DNA of 6,551 nucleotides from an uncultured Phascolarctobacterium sp. (lineage in GTDB: Bacteria; Bacillota; Negativicutes; Acidaminococcales; Acidaminococcaceae): assembly GCA_937906915.1 (NCBI GenBank), contig CALCUU010000217.1, forward strand, positions 1-6,551. Direction: 5' to 3'. Below are positions 1 to 6,075 of the stretch, one piece after another. Position 1 is the stretch's first letter. Each line of letters begins with the position of its first letter. Position numbers and translations under genes: made by a program. Below the pieces are notes generated by a model. That model made no database searches, was not told where the DNA came from, and was given only the letters and a program-made list of their open reading frames with translations.

Positions 1-766
1 TGAGCCTTTCTAAATTGGGCAGCCAGTTGTTTTCGTCGTTAGGAACCCCGCCCGCGCCGAAGCTTTCTAAAATTATACCTTTATACCCGCGGTCAAGGTA
101 GTAGTCTAAAATGTCAGGGGAGAGCCCAGGAGTTACTTTTATTACTGCAACCTTTTCTTCTAAGGCGGTGTTCAAGGTGAAATTATTTCCCAAGCTTCCT
201 GCGCCCTCAAAAGAGTTCCAAGTGAATTGGTGGTTTTCAATTGTTGCCATAGGCTGGCGGTTAATACTGTAGAATCCGTTGAAGCTTTCGCTACACATTT
301 TTTTAGCGTACAAACCGTGGATAACGAATTTACCAAAAGCAAGGCAGATGCCTTGGACTTGGCTGGTGGCAACAAGAAATGCGTTGTAAACATTGGCCTT
401 TGCGTCAGTACCTTGGGCGGTGATGGGGAGCTGTGCACCGGTAAAGACAACAGGCTTTTTGCAACCCTGTACCATCCAGCTTAAAGCCGCAGCAGAATAC
501 GCCATAGTGTCCGTGCCGTGGGTAATGACGAAGCCGTCGTAGTTATCATAGTTTTCTGCTAAAGCGTTAGCAATAATTTGCCAATGCTTGGGAGAAATAT
601 TACTGCTGTCTAAATTTAGAATTTGTTTGTAATCTATATGGCACAAGCCTGCCAGCTCCGGAACCATTTTTACTAAGGTCTTACCGTCGAGGGCAGGGAC
701 AAGTCCGTTTTCAGAAGGAACGCAGGCAATAGTACCTCCTGTTCCCAACATAAGAATTTTTTTCAT
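1..766 (-). CDS. ansA: L-asparaginase, type I (AnsA-like), 3' end outside window
   Basis: Hydrolyses L-asparagine to aspartate and ammonia, presumably in the cytoplasm because the protein starts directly with MKKILMLGTGGTIA and has no signal peptide. Reading the complement from ATG at 766 gives 255 uninterrupted residues. The first catalytic motif GTGGTIA covers residues 8-14 (nucleophile Thr12). A DSSN motif lies at 53-56. The second motif HGTDTM is at 83-88 (Thr85, Asp86), and Lys155 in HGLYAKK fits the family's catalytic lysine. FGAGGVP near residues 238-244 is also typical. The LDSSNISPKHW and YDGFVITHGTDTMAY stretches closely resemble E. coli AnsA as I remember it, favouring type I over the periplasmic type II. 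Family length is about 330 residues, so roughly three quarters is present. A GGAGG at 775-779, 8 nt from the ATG, supports the start. It is divergent from the transporter operon; no functional link is evident. Unlike the operon genes it uses TTA, CTA and ATA codons. Confidence 0.95.
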   Translation of the reverse strand, partial: MKKILMLGTGGTIACVPSENGLVPALDGKTLVKMVPELAGLCHIDYKQILNLDSSNISPKHWQIIANALAENYDNYDGFVITHGTDTMAYSAAALSWMVQGCKKPVVFTGAQLPITAQGTDAKANVYNAFLVATSQVQGICLAFGKFVIHGLYAKKMCSESFNGFYSINRQPMATIENHQFTWNSFEGAGSLGNNFTLNTALEEKVAVIKVTPGLSPDILDYYLDRGYKGIILESFGAGGVPNDENNWLPNLERL

Positions 767-809
767 AAGGGAAGCCTCCGTTTTAAAAAGCTTTCTTTCA
801 TTTTAAAAC

Positions 810-839
810 ATTATAACATTTTCAGGGAAAACCTGTTAA
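810..839 (-). promoter_or_regulatory. Promoter of the asparaginase gene
   Basis: On the minus strand a -35 box TTAACA (834-839, five of six consensus bases) and a perfect -10 box TATAAT (810-815) are separated by 18 nt. Transcription would start near 803, giving a leader of about 37 nt that contains the GGAGG ribosome binding site at 775-779. The region is very AT-rich. The match is read directly from the sequence; activity is inferred. Confidence 0.75.
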
Positions 840-911
840 AAAATCTTTCGGGGCAAAATTAGTCCCTATATGGCTTTACAAGCCCCTGTTCTTTTTAAGA
901 AAAAATAATAG

Positions 912-955
912 AAATTGTCACAAATTTGACGTTTTTCCTTGACAGGACTCTTGTC
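912..955. promoter_or_regulatory. Candidate operator: inverted repeats at the transporter promoter
   Basis: Several dyads cluster just upstream of and over the -35 box. AAATT (912-916) faces AATTT (923-927) across 6 nt. GTCA (917-920) faces TGAC (927-930) across 6 nt. A 15-bp near-palindrome at 941-955 has GACA opposing TGTC and six of seven pairs matching; it shares four bases with the -35 hexamer and runs into the spacer. TTGAC also occurs twice, at 926 and 939. The position would suit a repressor or activator site for a substrate-controlled operon. None matches a textbook cre or CRP box well, so no regulator is named. Short AT-rich dyads can also arise by chance. Confidence 0.4.
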
Positions 956-968
956 GTCCCATTAAAAT
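939..968 (+). promoter_or_regulatory. Promoter of the ABC transporter operon
   Basis: A perfect -35 box TTGACA (939-944) is followed after 18 nt by TAAAAT (963-968), five of six bases of the -10 consensus. Transcription would begin near 975 and leave a leader of about 65 nt before the binding-protein ATG at 1039. No other rightward promoter of this quality is visible upstream of the operon. Confidence 0.75.
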
Positions 969-972
969 GGAG

Positions 973-997
973 TTAGCTCTTCTTTCGGAGAGACTAA
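973..997 (+). promoter_or_regulatory. 5'-leader hairpin of the transporter mRNA
   Basis: Two half-stems, TTAG plus CTCTTC (973-982) and GGAGAG plus CTAA (987-992 and 994-997), pair across a TTTC loop with one bulged A (993) and one G-T wobble. With transcription starting near 975, this hairpin would sit at the extreme 5' end of the mRNA, where such structures often slow decay. It is not directly followed by a continuous T run and so is a poor terminator. A regulatory role is inferred. Confidence 0.4.
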
Positions 998-1038
998 ATT
1001 TGGTTTTAATTTGTTTTTAAAATAAGGAGGAATAACTC

Positions 1039-2334
1039 ATGAACTTGAAAAAAGTTTTGGCGGCTGCAATGATTTCTTTGTTTGCTACCGGTGCAATCGT
1101 TGGTTGCGGTGGCGGTGACAAAAAGAAAGCTGACGCTGGTAAAAAAGTACAAATCGAATATTGGCACGTTGCTGCTGAAAGCTTCGGCGGCGCTACCGTA
1201 AAAGAATTGGTAAAAGACTTCAATGCTAAAAACCCTGGCATCGAAGTTGTAGAAAAATACAACCCCGATATGTACAAAGGCTTGACCCAAAACTTGCAAG
1301 CTGCTATTGCTTCCGGCAAAAACCCGGACGTAGTTCAAATGGGTTACTCTTTCCTGAACTATGCTGCTGAAAACTTCCAATCCGTTAACCTGAACGACGC
1401 TTTCGCTAAAGCTGGCGACCCCAACTTCTTGAAAGACAACTTCCTGCCCAACGTATTGGAATTGGCTCAAACTGAAGATGGCAAACAAGTTGGCTTGCCG
1501 TACTCCATCTCCGTTCCCGTATTGTACTACAACCCCGAAATCTTCAAAGCTGCTGGTTTGACCGAAGCTCCCAAAACTTGGGCTGAAGTTAAAACCTATG
1601 CTAAAACCATTAAAGACAAAACCGGCAACATGGGCTTCTTCATGCAAGAATATGCTGACAACTGGGCACAACAAGCTATCATCGAATCCAATGGTGGCGT
1701 AATGCTGAAAAAAGTTAACGGCAAAGTTCAAGCTGGTTTCGATACTCCGGAAGCTGCAGAAGCATTCCAATTGATGGCTGACATGGTTAAAGACGGCAGC
1801 GGCTTGCACGCTACCAACGAAGAAGGCTTCCAAGCTTACCTGTCCGGCAAACTTGGTATGGTTTGCACCACCATCGGTAAACGTGCTAACTTCGAAAAAA
1901 CCGCTAAATTCCCCGTTAAAGTTGCAACCTTCCCTGAATTCGAAGGCAAACCGGTTCGCGTTGCTGCAGGCGGTAACTTCTTGATGGTATTCTCCAAAGA
2001 TGCTGCTAAAGAAAAAGCTGCTTGTGAATTCATTAAATACTTGCAATCCCCCGAAGCTCTCGTAAAATGGTCTACCGGTACCGGTTACCTGCCGCCCCGC
2101 AAAGGCATTGCTGAAGATCCCAAAGGCTTCAAGAAAATGGCTGAAGAAAATAAAAACATCCAAGTTGCTTTGTCTTTGATGCCGAAAGCTGTTAAATGGG
2201 CTTCCTTCCCCGGCGCTAATGGCTTACAAGCTGAACAAATGTTGATCGACGTTCGTGACGTTATCTTGAGCGGTGAAAAACCTGCTGCTGAAGCACTGAA
2301 AGAAACTGCTAAAAAAGTTAACGATTTGCTGTAA
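1039..2334 (+). CDS. Lipoprotein substrate-binding protein of a CUT1 sugar ABC transporter
   Basis: Captures the transported solute and delivers it to the permease pair. The 431 residues begin with a lipoprotein signal: Lys4-Lys5, a hydrophobic core at 6-20, and a lipobox ending I-V-G-C with Cys23 as the lipidated residue, followed by a GGGDKKK linker. The mature part is a family 1 (MalE/UgpB-type) solute-binding fold. Typical traits are IEYWH at 39-43, the FNAKNPGIEV segment at 61-70, PVLYYNPEIFKAAGL at 160-174, and TGYLPPRKG at 348-356 before a helical C-terminus. Length is normal for the family. AAGGAGG at 1024-1030, 8 nt before the ATG, is a near-ideal ribosome binding site. It is the first gene of the operon and is separated from the permeases by a hairpin. 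Codon use is strongly biased: no TTA, CTA or TCA codon occurs in about the first 375 codons, suggesting high expression. General resemblance is to UgpB, but the ligand cannot be assigned. Confidence 0.93.
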   Translation: MNLKKVLAAAMISLFATGAIVGCGGGDKKKADAGKKVQIEYWHVAAESFGGATVKELVKDFNAKNPGIEVVEKYNPDMYKGLTQNLQAAIASGKNPDVVQMGYSFLNYAAENFQSVNLNDAFAKAGDPNFLKDNFLPNVLELAQTEDGKQVGLPYSISVPVLYYNPEIFKAAGLTEAPKTWAEVKTYAKTIKDKTGNMGFFMQEYADNWAQQAIIESNGGVMLKKVNGKVQAGFDTPEAAEAFQLMADMVKDGSGLHATNEEGFQAYLSGKLGMVCTTIGKRANFEKTAKFPVKVATFPEFEGKPVRVAAGGNFLMVFSKDAAKEKAACEFIKYLQSPEALVKWSTGTGYLPPRKGIAEDPKGFKKMAEENKNIQVALSLMPKAVKWASFPGANGLQAEQMLIDVRDVILSGEKPAAEALKETAKKVNDLL

Positions 2335-2345
2335 TGTGATGCTGA

Positions 2346-2369
2346 GGGCTGTCTCTTTTGAGGCAGCCC
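2346..2369 (+). promoter_or_regulatory. Intergenic hairpin after the binding-protein gene (partial terminator or mRNA stabiliser)
   Basis: GGGCTGTCTC (2346-2355) and GAGGCAGCCC (2360-2369) form a 10-bp stem with one G-T wobble and a TTTT loop, beginning 11 nt after the binding-protein stop. An A-T pair and a G-T wobble can extend it outward. The tract that follows, TTCTATGTG then TTTTT, is interrupted, so termination should be inefficient. Comparable structures between binding-protein and permease genes are known to raise the dose of binding protein over the membrane subunits. That role is inferred here from position and form. Confidence 0.7.
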
Positions 2370-2430
2370 TTCTATGTGTTTTTACGGATAGGTTGCAAAA
2401 TTTACGTTTTGCTTATTTTAAGGAGTATTT

Positions 2431-3309
2431 ATGAGTAGAAATGTCAAGGAAGCCTTGGTGTATTTGATTCCGTCCATCATACTCTTTTTGGTATTCTTCT
2501 ATTGGCCGCTGATTCAAAACATTTATTTAAGCTTCTTTTCTTGGAATATGGTAAGCCCCACTATGAAATATGTGGGCTTCAAAAACTTTGCTGATATCTT
2601 ATCAAGTCCCGAGCTTATCAAAATCATGATTAACACCGTGCTCTTCATCGGCTTCATGTTGATTTTGATTTTCGTACTGCCCTACTTCTATTCTTACATC
2701 TTGGGTCACTTGATTAAAAAATGGAACAACTTCTATCGCAGTGCGCTGTTCTTGCCGGCAACCTTGTCCTTGGCAGTAGCGAGTATCTTGTTCCTGTGGA
2801 TTTATAACCCTCTGGCTGGTCCTATTAACATTATCCTCAGTGCCTTTGATATTACTTCCCCCAGATGGTTCAAAGAAAACTATCTTGTAATCTTTGCCAT
2901 CTGCACCATCATCGGTTGGAAGTTCTTTGGCTACAACCTTATCATTATGCTGGCAGCAATGGTTGCTGTTCCCAAAGAAATGATTGAAGCTGCTAAGCTG
3001 GAAAACGCTTCCAACTGGGTAATCTTCAAGAAAATTATTTTGCCGATGACCTCTTCAACTGCTATATACGTCTTTACGATAACGGTTGTATTCAGCTTGC
3101 AACACGTTTTGGTTCCTGTAAACATGCTTACCCAAGGTGGTCCTGACCAAGGTTCCTCCAACTTGGTTTACATTGTTTACCAATACGGCTTCACCTTCTT
3201 CCAAACCGGTAAGGCTGCTGCTTACGCTGTAATCACCATGTTCGTATATATGGCATTCCTTTATGTGAAGAATAAATATCTGGAGAAGAAAGTATATTAT
3301 GAAAACTGA
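2431..3309 (+). CDS. CUT1 ABC transporter permease, MalF/UgpA type
   Basis: One half of the membrane channel of the importer. The 292-residue protein shows about six hydrophobic segments, roughly at residues 10-31, 66-92, 104-126, 151-180, 207-232 and 262-281. The cytoplasmic EAA loop that docks on the ATPase runs from Glu186 to Pro205 (EAAKLENASNW through KIILP). The family's conserved glycine at the seventh position of this motif is Asn192 here, while the flanking EAA and I-LP elements are intact. MLTQGGPDQGSSNLV near 232-246, followed by FFQTGKAAAYAV, is typical of MalF/UgpA-type permeases. AAGGAG at 2420-2425, 5 nt before the ATG, fixes the start. Its last 11 nt overlap the next permease gene, so the two are probably translationally coupled. 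It lacks the long N-terminal extension of E. coli MalF, as is common in this family. Confidence 0.93.
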   Translation: MSRNVKEALVYLIPSIILFLVFFYWPLIQNIYLSFFSWNMVSPTMKYVGFKNFADILSSPELIKIMINTVLFIGFMLILIFVLPYFYSYILGHLIKKWNNFYRSALFLPATLSLAVASILFLWIYNPLAGPINIILSAFDITSPRWFKENYLVIFAICTIIGWKFFGYNLIIMLAAMVAVPKEMIEAAKLENASNWVIFKKIILPMTSSTAIYVFTITVVFSLQHVLVPVNMLTQGGPDQGSSNLVYIVYQYGFTFFQTGKAAAYAVITMFVYMAFLYVKNKYLEKKVYYEN

Positions 3310-4126
3310 GACTCGACAAGAACTAATATGGCACGTTTTCCTCGTGGTAGCTATCTTCTTGACCTTGTGGCCCATCGTGTTCATGATTTCTACCTCTCTC
3401 AAAGACTTGAACCAAGTTTTTGAATCTACCTTGAACCCGTTGCCCTGGCCTGTTACCTTTGATAACTACACCACGGTTTTAGGAAACTTCCCCTTATTTA
3501 CCTATATTTGGAACACCTTCTTTATCGCAGCAATGGTTACTATTTCTAAAACTGTAACCAGCGTTATGGCAGCATTCGCTTTCGTGTATTATGATTTCAA
3601 ATACAAAGAAAGCATTTTCAACGGTATGCTGCTTACCTTCTTTATCCCTATCACTGTTTTGATTATGCCCAACTATTTGATGATGGCAAAATTAGGACTG
3701 CTCAACACTCCTTGGGGCGTTATGCTGCCTTGCTTGGTAGACGGCATGGGTGTATTCCTGATGCGTCAAACCATGCGTAGCGTACCTAAAGCGCTTCTTG
3801 AAGCAGCAGTTCTTGACGGAGCGAAACCTCGCCAAGTTTTGACCAAGGTTATCCTGCCCTTGATTAAACCGGCGCTCTTGGCAAACTCCATTCTGTTCTT
3901 CATCAATTCTTGGAACGAATATTTCTGGCCCTTGCTGATTTTGCAAGACAAAGACACCTACACCTTGCCCTTGGCACTGCAAATGTTTATTAGTGCCGAA
4001 GGTGGTAGTGAATGGGGCATCGCAATGGCGGTTGCAACCTTGACCAGTTTGCCGCCTCTGATTCTCTATGGCTTCTGCCAAAAATTCATCATCAATACAT
4101 TTATGAACTCGGGGGTTAAAGGCTAA
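3299..4126 (+). CDS. CUT1 ABC transporter permease, MalG/UgpE type
   Basis: Second channel subunit, pairing with the preceding permease. It has 275 residues with hydrophobic segments at about 11-31, 70-96, 107-128, 137-155, 190-215 and 240-266. The EAA loop is canonical: EAAVLDGAKPRQ starting at Glu168, with the conserved Gly174, ending VILP at 184-187. SWNEYFWPLLIL at 204-215 and the C-terminal KFIINTFMNSGVKG tail are typical of MalG/UgpE proteins. The ATG lies inside the end of the upstream gene (11-nt overlap). A purine-rich GGAGAAGAAAG at 3282-3292 serves as ribosome binding site but is stretched relative to the ATG, consistent with coupling to upstream translation. The stop overlaps the ATPase start as TAATG. 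The Met at position 1 leaves a short cytoplasmic N-terminus before the first membrane segment, as expected for the family. Confidence 0.94.
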   Translation: MKTETRQELIWHVFLVVAIFLTLWPIVFMISTSLKDLNQVFESTLNPLPWPVTFDNYTTVLGNFPLFTYIWNTFFIAAMVTISKTVTSVMAAFAFVYYDFKYKESIFNGMLLTFFIPITVLIMPNYLMMAKLGLLNTPWGVMLPCLVDGMGVFLMRQTMRSVPKALLEAAVLDGAKPRQVLTKVILPLIKPALLANSILFFINSWNEYFWPLLILQDKDTYTLPLALQMFISAEGGSEWGIAMAVATLTSLPPLILYGFCQKFIINTFMNSGVKG

Positions 4127-5205
4127 TGGATCATAGCATTGTATTTTCTCACGTAAATAAAGCCTACGGCAAAACCGTTGTCGTAGAAGATTTGAACTTA
4201 GAAATTCGCAGAGGCGAACGCTTAATTCTCTTGGGACCCTCCGGTTGCGGCAAAACCACTACCCTGCGTATGATTGCAGGCTTTGAAGAAATTACTGGTG
4301 GCGAGCTCTATATGGATGGCAAGGTTGTTAACGACATTCCTCCCGGAGAACGTAACATCGCAATGGTATTCCAAAGCTACGCGCTGTTCCCGCACCTGAG
4401 CGTTTGGGACAACATTACCTTTGGTCTCGTATTGCAAAAACTTCCTAAAGAAGAAATTGAAAAACGCACCTACCAAGCACTGGACATCCTCCATCTGCGT
4501 GGTCAAGAACACAAAAAGACCCACGAACTTTCCGGTGGTCAAAAACAACGTGTTGCTTTGTGCCGTGCTCTTGTAAAACAATCTCCCTACTTCCTGTTGG
4601 ACGAACCTCTTTCCAACCTTGACGCTCAATTGCGCCAAAAAGCACGTACTGAACTGGTAAAGATTCACGAAATGTTCCGTCCTACCATGATTTACGTTAC
4701 CCATGACCAAATCGAAGCAATGACCGTTGCTGATCGTATTGCGGTTATGAATAAAGGTAAAGTTCAACAAATTGATACTCCGGATACTATTTATCATCAT
4801 CCGGCAAACGTGTTCGTTGCTACCTTTATCGGCTCCCCGGCAATGAACGTTGTTAAAGCTCGTATTGAGGGCAGCAACATTGTAATCGGTGAATGCAGCG
4901 TAGAAATTCCTGACGAATGGCTGAAAATTGTTGGCACTCGTGAGGAAGTTATCTTCGGCTTGCGTCCCGAAGCTGCTACTCCCAAATTTGACGAAGCAAT
5001 GGTTAAAGGCACCGTGGACTTCATGGAAAATACCGGTAACCTTAAAACCGCTAGCCTTACCTTGGCTGACGGCCAAACCTTCTTTATCCAAGACAGCAAC
5101 CAAAACATCGACCTGCGCGATGTAGTTGGCTTCGACTTCGACTGGAATAATGTAAACTTGTTTGACGTGGAAACCGAAATGAACATTGGTTATGTTAAGG
5201 AGTAA
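4126..5205 (+). CDS. CUT1 ABC transporter ATP-binding protein, MalK/UgpC family
   Basis: Powers import by ATP hydrolysis on the cytoplasmic face of the permease pair. The 359-residue length fits MalK/UgpC. All nucleotide-binding motifs are present: Walker A GPSGCGKT (37-44), Q-loop Gln83 in VFQSYALFPH, signature LSGGQ (135-139) with KQR following, Walker B plus catalytic glutamate in FLLDEP (156-161), D-loop SNLD (163-166) and H-loop His193 in VTHDQIEAMT. Residues from about 240 onward form the OB-fold (TOBE-type) regulatory domain typical of the family, including the FGLRPE element at 277-282. The start codon shares its A with the preceding stop (TAATG), implying translational coupling. Automated pipelines often name this family UgpC, but the ATPase does not determine substrate, so no symbol is given. 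Some MalK-type ATPases in Firmicutes serve several importers; its position here argues for a dedicated subunit. Confidence 0.96.
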   Translation: MDHSIVFSHVNKAYGKTVVVEDLNLEIRRGERLILLGPSGCGKTTTLRMIAGFEEITGGELYMDGKVVNDIPPGERNIAMVFQSYALFPHLSVWDNITFGLVLQKLPKEEIEKRTYQALDILHLRGQEHKKTHELSGGQKQRVALCRALVKQSPYFLLDEPLSNLDAQLRQKARTELVKIHEMFRPTMIYVTHDQIEAMTVADRIAVMNKGKVQQIDTPDTIYHHPANVFVATFIGSPAMNVVKARIEGSNIVIGECSVEIPDEWLKIVGTREEVIFGLRPEAATPKFDEAMVKGTVDFMENTGNLKTASLTLADGQTFFIQDSNQNIDLRDVVGFDFDWNNVNLFDVETEMNIGYVKE

Positions 5206-5208
5206 AAA

Positions 5209-5964
5209 ATGAAAATTGCAGTAAGTGATTTGCTTTTCCCCGGCTTCAGAAAATTTGGCATCCGTCCGCTGAACACTGAATACGGAATTGAATTTTTCTA
5301 TGAATTTGGTCATGACTATTATTGGGACGAAGAAACTGCCGTTTGGGGCGACCGCGAATTTAGCATTCATGGTCCCTGCGTAGCAGTTGACTTGGCAGAT
5401 GAAGCTAATCTCAACTACCTGCCTGCTTTTGAAGCAACCTTCAAATATGCGCAAAAGATTAACTCCCAATTCGTAGTAGTACATACCAACGAATGCTTGC
5501 CCGCTGATATCAAGGCTGGTCAAGAGCTGGTAATCTCCCGTTTGGCAGAACTGCTGGAGATGGCGCAAAAGTACGGCGTAACCTTGGTAATCGAAAACGT
5601 AGGCCTGCGCTCCAAAGGCAACGTGCTCTTCACCTTGGAAGAATACTACGCACTTTTTGAACGCTTCCCTCAAGCAATGTCCTTGATTGATACCGGTCAT
5701 GCTCACGTTAACGGTTGGGATATTCCTGCTGTTGTAGAAAAATTGGGCAGCAAATTATTTGCCTTCCACATTCACGACAACGATGGCAATGGCGACGACC
5801 ATTTGCCCGTATGGCAAGGCACCATTGACTGGGATAAACTGTTCCCGGCAATTAAGGCGCACGCTCCCAAAGCAATCCTCGTAATGGAATACTGCTGTGG
5901 TTTTGAAAACACCACTGAACTGGAAGCACACCTTGCTGAACTGAAAGCTAAATACGAAATCTAA
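5209..5964 (+). CDS. Sugar phosphate isomerase/epimerase-like TIM-barrel protein
   Basis: A 251-residue protein of the xylose-isomerase-like TIM-barrel superfamily (AP endonuclease 2 type fold), whose members are metal-dependent isomerases, epimerases, dehydratases or endonucleases. Likely metal and active-site residues sit at the expected strand ends: His54 (SIHGP), His92 (VVHTN), Glu129 (VIENVG), Asp161 and His164 (DTGHAH), His187, His189 and Asp192 (FHIHDND), and Glu227 (VMEYC). HDNDGNGDDHLPVWQGTIDW at 189-208 strongly favours a sugar isomerase/epimerase-type member over a DNA repair endonuclease. There is no signal peptide, so it is cytoplasmic. It follows the ATPase by 3 nt, and its AAGGAG ribosome binding site (5197-5202) is formed by the last two ATPase codons, so it is expressed with the importer. 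It probably acts on the imported compound or its phosphate. The exact reaction is unknown. Confidence 0.88.
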   Translation: MKIAVSDLLFPGFRKFGIRPLNTEYGIEFFYEFGHDYYWDEETAVWGDREFSIHGPCVAVDLADEANLNYLPAFEATFKYAQKINSQFVVVHTNECLPADIKAGQELVISRLAELLEMAQKYGVTLVIENVGLRSKGNVLFTLEEYYALFERFPQAMSLIDTGHAHVNGWDIPAVVEKLGSKLFAFHIHDNDGNGDDHLPVWQGTIDWDKLFPAIKAHAPKAILVMEYCCGFENTTELEAHLAELKAKYEI

Positions 5965-5968
5965 AATT

Positions 5969-6004
5969 AAACTCCACTCTACGAAGGTAGGGTGGAGTTT
6001 TTTT
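5969..6004 (+). terminator. Rho-independent terminator of the transporter operon
   Basis: Starting 5 nt after the isomerase-like stop, ACTCCACTCTAC (5971-5982) pairs with GTAGGGTGGAGT (5987-5998) across a GAAG loop. This gives a 12-bp stem with a single wobble, extendable by two A-T pairs, and a run of seven T residues from 5998 to 6004 follows. It is a strong intrinsic terminator that separates the operon from the lipase-like gene. The reverse strand has only a short A/T tract, so it may work weakly in the other direction. Confidence 0.93.
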
Positions 6005-6010
6005 GCTTGT

Positions 6011-6039
6011 TTGTCATTTTCCAGAAAGTATTTTATAAT
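6011..6039 (+). promoter_or_regulatory. Promoter of the lipase-like gene
   Basis: TTGTCA (6011-6016, five of six -35 consensus bases) and a perfect TATAAT (6034-6039) are 17 nt apart, just downstream of the operon terminator. Transcription would start near 6046, leaving a leader of about 30 nt with GGAGG at 6063-6067. This makes the lipase-like gene an independent unit rather than a sixth operon gene. Confidence 0.8.
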
Positions 6040-6075
6040 TAAGGCAGGAATACTTATCAAACGGAGGATTACCCT

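Noticed and set aside
172..450. Open frames of 92 and 85 codons overlapping the asparaginase region
   Set aside because: Both are shadows in other frames of the asparaginase gene, whose own frame runs open off the left edge with all catalytic motifs.
1006..2163. 385-codon open frame antisense to the binding-protein gene
   Set aside because: It is in exact codon register with the sense gene, so only TTA, CTA or TCA sense codons could close it, and the biased sense gene lacks them there. The product is rich in Phe, Asn, Val and Gln with no recognisable domain, and its start lies inside a well-supported gene.
2395..2412. GCAAAA/TTTTGC inverted repeat just before the first permease gene
   Set aside because: Only six AT-rich pairs with a 6-nt loop and no adjacent promoter or T run; it could be a weak hairpin near the ribosome binding site but is not distinguishable from chance.
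2370..2430. Possible internal promoter ahead of the permease genes
   Set aside because: I looked for -35 and -10 pairs with 16-18 nt spacing and found none close to consensus.
1039..5205. Glycerol-3-phosphate (Ugp) transporter assignment
   Set aside because: The subunits resemble the Ugp family, but so do many CUT1 importers. No phosphodiesterase gene is present, and a rough remembered alignment of the binding-protein C-terminus does not show the arginine that contacts phosphate in E. coli UgpB.
4222..5706. 494-codon open frame antisense to the ATPase and isomerase-like genes
   Set aside because: Same cause: the ATPase and isomerase genes share a reading frame (starts 1083 nt apart), and the antisense frame is in register with both. 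It begins and ends within two clearly coding genes and shows no protein family features.
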